5,786 bases of DNA from JAGGVT01 sp965369605 (GCA_965369605.1 CBDURE010000182.1:1-5786); one strand, 5' to 3'; positions 1 through 5,733 are shown, counted from the first letter of the stretch. Made by a program: numbers and translations. The notes: a model not told the origin generated them from the sequence alone.

Positions 1-118
1 TGGGCGGCACCCGGATTAATGGCGTATAGCTAGCCTGAAATGTCGAAAGTCGAGTGGAAGCCTGCACCGCAATAAAAAGCAATATAAACATTAACTTGAA
101 AGCAATTCAGTATAAGAA

Positions 119-153
119 CAAGGGGAAAGCTTTTGTTGTCAGCTTTCCCCTTG
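119..153 (-). terminator. Probable intrinsic terminator of the flagellin gene
   Basis: A perfect 13-bp inverted repeat (119-131 with 141-153) encloses a 9-nt loop at 132-140. On the minus strand the hairpin lies about 90 nt past the flagellin stop codon and is followed by the moderately T-rich TTCTTAT. The plus-strand side is followed by AGAAACACAG, so it works less well as a terminator in that direction. The stem is GC-rich in its middle (GGGG/CCCC). The T-tract is interrupted, so termination or 3'-end protection of the mRNA are both possible. The rest of 1-243 shows no convincing gene. Confidence 0.7.
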
Positions 154-243
154 AGAAACACAGATCTATTGCATCCCACGCATATTCAACCTGGTCTTTT
201 CTCCATTCTACGACTCCCCTCCCTTCATTTGGCTGAGGAAGGG

Positions 244-2835
244 TTATCGTAGCAACGACAAAACATTCTGAGACAGCGAATTAGCCTGTGCAAGCACAGC
301 CATACCGCTTTGCAGCAGAATCTGCTCTCTTGTAAACGCGATACTCTGTTCCGCGATGTTCAAATCACGGATACCGCTTTCCGCCCCTGCGAGATTCTGA
401 CGGCTGATATCAATATTCCTGATAGTGCTTTCCAGACGATTCTGTACCGAACCGAGCATTGCCCTGAGACTTGAAACCTTGTCGATGGCAGTATCAACTT
501 TTGTAATCGCTGATTCCGCCGACTTTGTTGACGCTAGAGTTAATCCCCTTATGCCAATTGCCAGGGCATCCATCTGGGAAATTGCAACCTCAAGCCCCTG
601 ATTCTGGTTGGCGCCAATCTGGAAGTTAATACCGTTCGGAACAACATGCAGGAAGCTGCTACCTATAAAACCCTGAGAGATCGATATCATTGGTGAGAGA
701 TATGGATCAAGATTATAAGCCCCACCTGTCATACCGTTGTCATTGGGATCAACCTTGAATCCCTGATTTGTGTCAAGCCTGATTTCAAGGCCCGGAAGAA
801 TTCCATTCAACACCCCTGTAGGCGTAGTTGTCTGCTCAACGAGTTCCCCTGTGTGCAGGTCAACTATGCTCACCTGGTAATTGGCTCTACGGGATTCCTG
901 AATGTTCATCAGGCTCAATGCGTTAAGAAGCCCCTCATCACCGAAGAATGCCAGTTCAGCACCGGGTATCGGTGATGTAATTGACATCGTTCCTCGTGCG
1001 GGGCCTGTGAGATTGAAATGAACAAGATTCGGGAAATGTCCGCCCGCGAGCGCCTGTTCGAGATTCAAATCGGAAGAGCTGTTCGGGTTGGCGAGCGCAA
1101 GGCTTAGTTTGCCAACCAGCTCCTCAACTGAGTCAGTGGCGTTGATATAAATCTTTGTCATCCTGCCTGAACCCGGCACTGCGATTCCAAGCTCCACAGT
1201 ATCCCGTCCAGCGAACACATCCTCTTCGATAAATCGAGAGATTGAGTGAAGCTGTGTTGAGTGCTGCGCCTGAAGCACGTTGTTTGTGCTGACATGGAAC
1301 ATAGCAGTCTCACCCTCAACAAGGATAGCGTCAAACGCCAGCCTGAGTCCCTGCATTGAATCGAGATTCAAACTGGTGTCTGTTCCAGCGCCGTTAACGC
1401 TGATCGTGTTTGAAACACTGCCGGTTGTCAGGTTGGTTACACGATAGGTCTCGTTTGAAACCGCGGAAATCATGAATACATAATCACCCGCGACGGCTGA
1501 AACCTGTGTGATTGTGCCATACTCGGATAATTCGTTCTGTCCAACCGTGTCAAAAAATATCTGATCAGTTGAAGCCACAGTGATGGTTTCATCGAATCTG
1601 ACATTAAGAGCGCCGGTACCTACTGTACCAATTGAGTTGATTCCGGTAGTTACTGAATCAAGTATGCGAGCGCCATTTGCTGTTAACGCGATACTTGCTC
1701 CGGCAATCAGCGCGTTACCCATGTATCCGCTGTTAGTTCCGGCAGGAAGTGAGAACGCTGAGACACTCAGGTTCAAACTGCTGCTGGACACGTCAACGTC
1801 ATCAAGCTCAAGGTCTGTAACAACAATACTGGTTCCGGCGGCGTTTGATACGAAAAGCCGTCCATTCACGCCGATGCTTACCATTCCCTCGCCAGCGGCT
1901 GTAAACAGTGCGGTCGAGAGGAAACCCTCAAGTGCGCCTACAGTTAATGCCGCGGTAATCAGAATGGATTGGTCAATGATAGCGCCAGTGGAATTGTATC
2001 CTGTGAAATGAATCCTGTCCGTACCTGTTGTCAGCCCTTTTGCCTGGAACAGGTCAACGATATTATCCGTTCCGATAGCCTCAGTGACTCCAAGAATAGA
2101 CAGTGTCGCGTTTCCTCCTGACACCATCATCCTGCCGTTGACATCCAGAGACTGAATTTCAATCTCGTTGATGCCTGTCTGGCTTGTTCCTCCAGTAAAA
2201 GACGCGTTGTTCAGGAAAGTGGTCATGCCGTTAAGGTCGCCGACCCTGTCCTCCCCCGCGATTGTGTTGAACTGATCGGATTTCCAGACACCAAGCTGCG
2301 GCGGGTCAAGAAGCTTTGTTCTGATCTGGTAGTTTCCGCCTTTGCCAACATTGCCATTTACAATAACATCCATTCGAGTTGGATCATCCACACTGATAAG
2401 CGCGGCAGCGGAACCATCAAGCAGTTTCCTGGTGTTGAATTCCGTCATTGTTGAGATATGGTCTATCTCTTCGATCAACTGGTCAACCTCTTTCTGGATT
2501 TCCAGCCGATCGTTGGCGGTAAGAATTCCGTTTGCCGCCTGAATTGCAAGTTCGCGAATCCTCTGCAGGAGAGCGTTATTCTCAATTAAGGCGCCTTCCG
2601 CCGACTGTATAAAAGAGATACCCTCAGCTGCATTTTGTGACGCGCGTGCCAGGCCGCGAACCTGTGCGCGAAGACGTTCTGAAATGGTCAAACCCGCAGC
2701 GTCATCCGACGCGCGGTTTATCCGCAAGCCGCTTGACAGCCGCTCGACAGAACGTTCCAATTCCCGTGATGTCTGTGATAGGGATCGAAGAGCGTTAAAC
2801 GCGATAATGTTCTGGTTAATCTGAAGAACACCCAT
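244..2835 (-). CDS. fliC: Flagellin, large variant with a long central domain
   Basis: Structural protein of the flagellar filament, exported unfolded through the flagellar type III apparatus and polymerised under the cap. It has 863 residues, against roughly 270-500 for most flagellins. The N-terminal D0/D1 region (about 1-141) carries family hallmarks: SSGLRIN at 34-40, SDDAAGL at 43-49, a helical QRIRELAIQAANG at 91-103, and EFNTRKLLDG at 132-141. The C-terminal D1/D0 region starts near FQIGANQNQG (738-747) and ends in LAQANSLSQNVLSLLR, the classic terminal helix. Between them lie about 590 beta-rich, Ser/Thr/Gly/Asn-rich residues forming the variable outer domain. The protein has no cysteine, as is usual for extracellular appendage proteins, and I saw no HExxH, so it is not a protease-bearing flagellin. 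The start is supported by AAGGAGGAA five bases upstream. No other flagellar gene is in view, so chaperone and cap partners cannot be placed. Whether this is the major flagellin or one of several cannot be told. Confidence 0.96.
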   Translation of the reverse strand: MGVLQINQNIIAFNALRSLSQTSRELERSVERLSSGLRINRASDDAAGLTISERLRAQVRGLARASQNAAEGISFIQSAEGALIENNALLQRIRELAIQAANGILTANDRLEIQKEVDQLIEEIDHISTMTEFNTRKLLDGSAAALISVDDPTRMDVIVNGNVGKGGNYQIRTKLLDPPQLGVWKSDQFNTIAGEDRVGDLNGMTTFLNNASFTGGTSQTGINEIEIQSLDVNGRMMVSGGNATLSILGVTEAIGTDNIVDLFQAKGLTTGTDRIHFTGYNSTGAIIDQSILITAALTVGALEGFLSTALFTAAGEGMVSIGVNGRLFVSNAAGTSIVVTDLELDDVDVSSSSLNLSVSAFSLPAGTNSGYMGNALIAGASIALTANGARILDSVTTGINSIGTVGTGALNVRFDETITVASTDQIFFDTVGQNELSEYGTITQVSAVAGDYVFMISAVSNETYRVTNLTTGSVSNTISVNGAGTDTSLNLDSMQGLRLAFDAILVEGETAMFHVSTNNVLQAQHSTQLHSISRFIEEDVFAGRDTVELGIAVPGSGRMTKIYINATDSVEELVGKLSLALANPNSSSDLNLEQALAGGHFPNLVHFNLTGPARGTMSITSPIPGAELAFFGDEGLLNALSLMNIQESRRANYQVSIVDLHTGELVEQTTTPTGVLNGILPGLEIRLDTNQGFKVDPNDNGMTGGAYNLDPYLSPMISISQGFIGSSFLHVVPNGINFQIGANQNQGLEVAISQMDALAIGIRGLTLASTKSAESAITKVDTAIDKVSSLRAMLGSVQNRLESTIRNIDISRQNLAGAESGIRDLNIAEQSIAFTREQILLQSGMAVLAQANSLSQNVLSLLR

Positions 2836-2840
2836 GCTCT

Positions 2841-2849
2841 TTCCTCCTT
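2841..2849 (-). promoter_or_regulatory. Strong ribosome binding site of the flagellin gene
   Basis: Minus-strand AAGGAGGAA, then AGAGC, then ATG at 2835-2833. It is a near-perfect Shine-Dalgarno at good spacing and fixes the flagellin start. It also contains two GGA triplets, the core recognised by CsrA, so it could double as a repressor site. Confidence 0.88.
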
Positions 2850-2865
2850 GAAAGACTTAGGTAAT

Positions 2866-2884
2866 TCGGTTCACTCTGAACCGA
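2866..2884 (-). promoter_or_regulatory. Leader hairpin 2 of flagellin mRNA
   Basis: A perfect 8-bp stem with a 3-nt loop, in RNA UCGGUUCA-GAG-UGAACCGA, 16 nt upstream of the Shine-Dalgarno. It lies 3 nt from the second hairpin at 2888-2904. Both begin with UCGG and end with CCGA, so the outer arms could also pair with each other and give an alternative fold. A role in mRNA stability or translational control is inferred from position only. Confidence 0.6.
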
Positions 2885-2887
2885 TGT

Positions 2888-2904
2888 TCGGGCATCCTGC
2901 CCGA
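2888..2904 (-). promoter_or_regulatory. Leader hairpin 1 of flagellin mRNA with GGA loop (candidate CsrA site)
   Basis: A perfect 7-bp stem with a 3-nt loop, in RNA UCGGGCA-GGA-UGCCCGA. A GGA displayed in a hairpin loop and flanked as CA-GGA-UG fits the known CsrA/RsmA binding consensus. The second GGA cluster, in the Shine-Dalgarno, is about 50 nt downstream. A leader hairpin plus a site over the Shine-Dalgarno is the known arrangement for CsrA repression of hag in Bacillus, controlled by FliW. The fold is seen in the sequence. CsrA binding is inference, since neither csrA nor fliW is in the window. Confidence 0.5.
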
Positions 2905-2936
2905 TGCGTGGTAATTAAATTGTCAAAAAAATACTA

Positions 2937-2949
2937 CGGATTAAATCCG
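2937..2949. promoter_or_regulatory. 13-bp palindrome in the flagellin leader region
   Basis: CGGATT-A-AATCCG is a perfect inverted repeat with 6-base arms around a single central A. It lies between the sigma-28-like promoter and the leader hairpins. It could be an operator or a small transcript structure. It may also be chance in an AT-rich stretch. Confidence 0.25.
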
Positions 2950-3042
2950 CTTAATGCATAAAACGACGTTGTGTTAAATAATCATCATGTCGAACTCTCA
3001 TCACCTCGCTCTTTTTTGGATTTGATTCATTCACATTAAGTT

Positions 3043-3069
3043 ACTTCGAATGTTTTTAAGAAAACTTTA
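3043..3069 (-). promoter_or_regulatory. Candidate sigma-28 (FliA) promoter for flagellin
   Basis: The minus strand reads TAAAGTTT (3069-3062), an 11-base spacer (3061-3051), then TTCGAAGT (3050-3043). The FliA consensus is TAAAGTTT-N11-GCCGATAA. The -35 half matches at all eight positions and the spacer is exact. The -10 half keeps only the central CGA. Flagellin genes are typical FliA targets, which raises the prior. It implies a long leader of about 200 nt that would include both hairpins. No sigma-54 -24/-12 pair and no good sigma-70 pair were seen upstream. Confidence 0.45.
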
Positions 3070-3252
3070 GGTTGATTTGATTTCTTTTAGATATTTTCAG
3101 ATGGATAAGGTTATCATCAGGTTGGTTAGATGAGATAAATGTTGATATGGGTGTATTAGAAAAGATAAATCGCGGGTAGGGGCATATTCTATGAGACCCT
3201 CCGAAATTAATGCTAAATAGGAGTCCCTCGTAGGGGTGGGTTTAAAACGTAA

Positions 3253-3298
3253 TGTGTCATAACATACGCTACACCGTGTGTCAAAACATGCGCTACAC
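3253..3298. repeat. Two 22-bp near-identical direct repeats, 24-bp period
   Basis: Copies lie at 3253-3274 and 3277-3298. They match at 20 of 22 positions, beginning TGTGTCA and ending CGCTACAC. Each starts with GTGT after the first T and ends with ACAC, giving a weak dyad. Short tandem repeats starting with TGT are a common feature of the transposase-binding ends of some insertion sequences (for example IS21-type). No transposase is present, so if this is an IS end it is a solo remnant. An operator pair is the alternative. Confidence 0.55.
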
Positions 3299-3428
3299 TA
3301 GCAAGCTAGCTTACAAGCTGCGACCGGTGCGGTGCGGCTATCTCGAGTTTTTCGCTATTGAAGCGCAAGTGCTCAAAGATAGAGAGTAGTATAAATCAGT
3401 TTTTTTCGCTTTTTTTGGAAATTCGGCC

Positions 3429-3929
3429 TTAAAAAACTTTTTTGTATGCATGGCAGGATGGCGTCCCGCCTGTCTTATTGAAATAATCCTGGTGATAATT
3501 CTCCGCTTCGAAAAATTCACGTGCTTTCGTTACTTTGGTCGCGACCTTATATTCTTTATCCACCAGCAGAGCTATTAGTTTCTCGGCGATTTCCCTTTGA
3601 TCATCGTCCAGATAGAAAACCTCCGTTCGATACTGCTCACCGATATCCGGTCCCTGACGGTTCAGCTGTGTGAAATCATGTGTATTAAAAAACAGTTTCG
3701 CAAGTTCATCGTAACTTGTTTCAGCGGGATTAAAGATCACTTCCACAGCCTCGGCATGGCCCGATGTACCCAGACAAACCTGTTCGTAGGACGGATTAAC
3801 CACATGCCCTCCCGTGTAACCAACAGTAGTGGAAATTACTCCTCGCGTACGCTGAAAATGATACTCAGCACCCCAGAAACATCCTGAGGCGAATATCGCT
3901 TTTTTGTATTCTTTGTGAGTGTTACTCAT
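3429..3929 (-). CDS. msrA: Peptide methionine-(S)-S-oxide reductase MsrA
   Basis: Reduces the S-epimer of methionine sulfoxide, free or in proteins, back to methionine, normally with thioredoxin as electron donor. The product has 166 residues, a usual size for a single-domain MsrA. The catalytic cysteine is Cys17 in GCFWGAE. Other family motifs are VGYTGG (36-41), GTSGHAEAVEV (54-64), FFNTHDFTQLNRQGPDIGEQYR (80-101) and EAENYHQDYF (141-150). Cys159 in TPSCHAY near the C terminus is a plausible resolving cysteine. Cys52 is the other cysteine. No fused MsrB domain follows. There is no signal peptide, so it should be cytoplasmic. A longer reading from 3977 would add 16 residues (MCVFYISCSF...) that match no family sequence. 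The ATG at 3929, preceded by GGAAACAGGAAA, is preferred. It is probably monocistronic, with repeats upstream. Confidence 0.96.
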   Translation of the reverse strand: MSNTHKEYKKAIFASGCFWGAEYHFQRTRGVISTTVGYTGGHVVNPSYEQVCLGTSGHAEAVEVIFNPAETSYDELAKLFFNTHDFTQLNRQGPDIGEQYRTEVFYLDDDQREIAEKLIALLVDKEYKVATKVTKAREFFEAENYHQDYFNKTGGTPSCHAYKKVF

Positions 3930-3959
3930 TTTCCTGTTTCCATAGTAGAAAGAACAACT

Positions 3960-3965
3960 AATATA
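3960..3965 (-). promoter_or_regulatory. Possible -10 element for msrA
   Basis: Minus-strand TATATT lies about 30 nt before the msrA start codon. At 17-bp spacing the -35 position falls on ATGTAA inside the first dyad repeat and does not resemble TTGACA. If real, the promoter might depend on an activator bound to the dyads, or be blocked by a repressor there. This is weak evidence. Confidence 0.25.
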
Positions 3966-3980
3966 GAAAACACACATAAA

Positions 3981-4076
3981 CTTTACATAAGAAATTCCAT
4001 ATGTAAGGAAAACGCCTAAACTTTACATAAGGAATTTTCTATGTAAAAAATAACGTGGAACTTTACATAAGGAACT
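3981..4076. repeat. 40-bp-period repeats with internal dyads upstream of msrA
   Basis: CTTTACATAA occurs at 3981, 4021 and 4061, exactly 40 bp apart. In the first two units TTACATA is followed ten bases later by its complement TATGTAA (3983-3989 with 4000-4006, and 4023-4029 with 4040-4046), giving matching 24-bp dyads. The third unit keeps only CTTTACATAAGGAA before the sequence runs into the foldback element at about 4071, so it looks truncated by that element. The units could be operators for msrA, since they lie 55-130 bp from its start, or a minisatellite. Intervening sequence differs between units, which favours selection on the dyads. Confidence 0.65.
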
Positions 4077-4200
4077 ATTGAAAAAAGCCTGCTTCTTTCG
4101 GAGGCGTAGTGGCAACTCCCCGTGGTTGCCCTGTATTTATACCATCCTTTGGGCAGTCACGGGAGACTGCCCCTACATATACTGCTTTTTCAACAGTCCC
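4071..4200. mobile_element. 130-bp foldback (MITE-like) element with terminal inverted repeats
   Basis: The left end (4071-4088, GGAACTATTGAAAAAAGC) and the reverse complement of the right end (4184-4200, GGGACTGTTGAAAAAGC) match apart from two substitutions and one extra A. Inside are two hairpins: GGCAAC/GTTGCC at 4111-4130 and a perfect 8-bp GGGCAGTC/GACTGCCC at 4151-4172. The element has no coding capacity. Its right end supplies the last base of the TAG stop codon of the export gene (4202-4200). Its left end cuts into the third 40-bp repeat. No target-site duplication could be confirmed. The hairpins lack T-tracts, so they are poor terminators, although they could protect the 3' end of the export mRNA. 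Confidence 0.5.
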
Positions 4201-5519
4201 TATATGCCGCCGATTATATCATTAAGCAATCCGCCGAATGTGAGGATTGTCATGATAACATCCCGACCGTTAAACGGCTGGTTTTTCGGTGGAACGAAGA
4301 TTATATCGCCGGGGAATACGTTGATATCGCCGATTTCCTTGCTTTTCATTACTTTTTTCAGGTCGATATGAATTATTTCCCTTTTCATGCCGAAACCTGC
4401 ACGGCGGATGATATCGGTTTCACCCATCTGATTGCCCTTGTGGAATCCGCCGCATCGTCCGAGGTAATCCATCAGAGTGTCGCCCTCAACGAAATCCTGC
4501 GTACCCGGGTATGGCACCGCGCCGATTATATATACAAATTCCTGATGCTGGGGAATGCGGATTATCATATTGTCTTTCAGTTCAAAAGCGGAATCATCAT
4601 CACTGTAAGCCTTTGATGCCAGATTGACTGTTCGTGTGGTACGCGAAAGGCCGTTGACACTTTCCACCGCGATAATCTCGCTTAAATTCATTGAGCCTGA
4701 CCCGCCGGAGATTTTAATTATGTCGTCAATCGCATCGCCGGGAAGAATCTCGTAGCGTCCGGGATTGACTCCGCCTTTTACTATAATTGACTTTTCAACT
4801 CTCGGAATGAAAACGACATCGCCGTGTTCGAGTTTCAGATCGTTGTCCTTGATTCCGTGAATTATGACATCGGTTAAATCTACTGATTCAACATTGTCAT
4901 TACGCTTGAGTTGAACCTTGCGTATGCTGCCCTCTGGAAGCACCTGAGTGAAAAGCGGATTCGTGCGGTTATAGAATTTCCTTTCGCCGTATCCCGCGAT
5001 TGACGGGTCGGAGAAAACAAGCCGGCTTGTCAGCTGCATGAACTGGGAGAGAGTAGTACCTGAATAGCAGAGGTAAATTCCCGGCAGATGAACCTGCCCG
5101 ACAAGATAAACCTCAATTTTACGAACCTGATTTATCTGGATTCGGACATCGAAATTACGGAAGTATTTCCCGCACGCCTCATTCATAGCCTCTTCAGCAT
5201 CAGCGACAGTCAAACCCTCGATTTTGACTTTTCCAATCGTGGGCAGCATGACATCGCCCTGAGAGGAAATCTGCTGCTGGATTTCATCCGCGGTAATATT
5301 CCCAATGTTGATTGTGAGAATGTCACCGGGACCAAGCAGGTAATCATCGCCAATCGATTTGATAATCGGCTCGGCTGTGAGGTCGAAAAACCTGGCGGCT
5401 GTGGGCGAGTCGGGTATCGCGCTTTCGCTTTGCATTATGCTCGACAAATCACCCTGCGCGAATACTGGTAATGTAAGAATCGTAAATATCCCAATTGTAA
5501 AGAGAATCTTCTTTTTCAT
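4200..5519 (-). CDS. Polysaccharide export protein, Wza-like, with SLBB domains
   Basis: Outer-membrane/periplasmic channel protein for export of capsule or exopolysaccharide. It has 439 residues. Residues 1-21 form a signal peptide (MKKK, a hydrophobic core, then LPVFA before QGD). There is no lipobox cysteine, so unlike E. coli Wza it is not an N-terminal lipoprotein. The Poly_export domain starts at YLLGPGDILTI (60-70) and runs to about 130. SLBB-type units follow at about 135-168 (IEVYLVGQVHLPGIY), 244-272 (SIIVKGGVNPGRYEILPGD) and 328-358 (FVYIIGAVPYPGTQDFVEGD). PGD/HGD turns before hydrophobic strands recur near 233, 261 and 404. The hydrophobic C-terminal stretch (about 420-439, DVIMTILTFGGLLNDIIGGI) could match the outer-membrane helix of Wza. 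An upstream ATG at 5549 would bury the signal peptide behind ten residues and has no Shine-Dalgarno. The ATG at 5519 is preferred, with GAGGAAA five bases upstream. No tyrosine kinase, polymerase or glycosyltransferase gene is visible alongside. Confidence 0.92.
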   Translation of the reverse strand: MKKKILFTIGIFTILTLPVFAQGDLSSIMQSESAIPDSPTAARFFDLTAEPIIKSIGDDYLLGPGDILTINIGNITADEIQQQISSQGDVMLPTIGKVKIEGLTVADAEEAMNEACGKYFRNFDVRIQINQVRKIEVYLVGQVHLPGIYLCYSGTTLSQFMQLTSRLVFSDPSIAGYGERKFYNRTNPLFTQVLPEGSIRKVQLKRNDNVESVDLTDVIIHGIKDNDLKLEHGDVVFIPRVEKSIIVKGGVNPGRYEILPGDAIDDIIKISGGSGSMNLSEIIAVESVNGLSRTTRTVNLASKAYSDDDSAFELKDNMIIRIPQHQEFVYIIGAVPYPGTQDFVEGDTLMDYLGRCGGFHKGNQMGETDIIRRAGFGMKREIIHIDLKKVMKSKEIGDINVFPGDIIFVPPKNQPFNGRDVIMTILTFGGLLNDIIGGI

Positions 5520-5524
5520 TCTGA

Positions 5525-5531
5525 TTTCCTC
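5525..5531 (-). promoter_or_regulatory. Ribosome binding site of the export gene
   Basis: Minus-strand GAGGAAA, five bases before the ATG at 5519. It decides between the two in-frame starts: the ATG at 5549 is preceded by AAAAAACC with no Shine-Dalgarno. A 6-bp hairpin (CCATGA/TCATGG, 5535-5551) lies just upstream of it in the leader. On the plus strand that hairpin is followed by six T's, but no plus-strand gene precedes it. Confidence 0.75.
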
Positions 5532-5580
5532 AATCCATGAATTGCTCATGGTTTTTTATCGCAATCGAAAGCCAATCAAT

Positions 5581-5607
5581 TTTATACGGGCTTAAAGATG
5601 TATTCAA
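5581..5607 (-). promoter_or_regulatory. Weak sigma-70-like promoter candidate for the export gene
   Basis: The minus strand has TTGAAT (5607-5602), a 15-bp spacer and TATAAA (5586-5581), about 60 bp before the start codon. The -10 is good. The -35 is fair and the spacer is two bases short of the optimum. Confidence 0.3.
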
Positions 5608-5648
5608 GTGCGGGATTTTGGTTAATGATGCAACGCTCGCAGCGCTGG

Positions 5649-5733
5649 CGTCCCGCCGGGTGTGTCGACCCGTCCCGGGGGCGTGGCCTTTAACCGTGAG
5701 AAGCGGGACGCTTCTTACACAGCCGGCGGGACG
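5649..5733. repeat. 85-bp imperfect palindrome upstream of the export gene
   Basis: The arms 5649-5665 and 5717-5733 pair at 16 of 17 positions with one G-G mismatch, and begin with a perfect 11 bp (CGTCCCGCCGG / CCGGCGGGACG). Inside, AGAAGCG-GGA-CGCTTCT (5699-5715) forms a second perfect 7-bp hairpin. The heptamer CGTCCCG occurs twice in one orientation (5649, 5671) and twice inverted (5704, 5727). This looks like a palindromic intergenic repeat of the REP or foldback kind. It is much more GC-rich than the flanking gene leader. Confidence 0.6.

Larger units (their letters stand above)
2836..3428. other. 593-bp intergenic region between msrA and flagellin
   Basis: No plausible gene lies here on either strand. 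The left part (2836-3070) is the flagellin leader and promoter. The middle (3070-3230) is AT-rich with only small hairpins, such as CCCT-CGT-AGGG near 3224-3234. The right part holds a pair of direct repeats (3253-3298), a perfect 10-bp palindrome AAGCTAGCTT at 3303-3312, and two T7 runs at about 3404-3417. I see no clear terminator for msrA: on the minus strand the runs are A-rich, not T-rich. Confidence 0.6.

Noticed and set aside
1..33. Possible C-terminal end of a plus-strand gene at the left edge (frame 1 reads WAAPGLMAYS then stop; frame 3 reads GGTRINGV then stop)
   Set aside because: Only 8-10 codons are visible in either frame, and nothing distinguishes the frames or shows that either is coding.
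54..236. 60-codon plus-strand reading frame
   Set aside because: It runs straight through the perfect terminator hairpin at 119-153, has no ribosome binding site and has low-complexity composition.
1580..2011. 143-codon plus-strand reading frame
   Set aside because: It lies antisense inside the flagellin coding region and has the composition of a reverse-frame shadow.
2921..2926. Minus-strand TTGACA upstream of flagellin as a sigma-70 -35 box
   Set aside because: The -10 position at 16-18 bp falls in the GC-rich GGA hairpin with no TATAAT-like sequence.
3430..3442. A6-G-T6 run at the end of msrA as a slippage or phase-variation site
   Set aside because: Slippage would change only the last three or four residues, so a functional switch is unlikely.
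3456..3472. GGCGTCCCGCC inside msrA resembling the palindrome arms at 5649
   Set aside because: It encodes the family-typical TGGTPSCH segment of MsrA in frame, so the match is best explained by coincidence.
3338..3520. 60-codon minus-strand frame at the 3' end of msrA
   Set aside because: It overlaps the conserved C-terminal codons of msrA in another frame and is Lys/Ser-rich low-complexity sequence.
4151..4172. Hairpin downstream of the export gene as an intrinsic terminator
   Set aside because: The stem is perfect, but on the minus strand it is followed by AAAGGATGG with no T-tract; it is better explained as part of the foldback element.
4122..4616. 164-codon plus-strand reading frame
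   Set aside because: It starts inside the foldback element and continues antisense to the well supported export gene.
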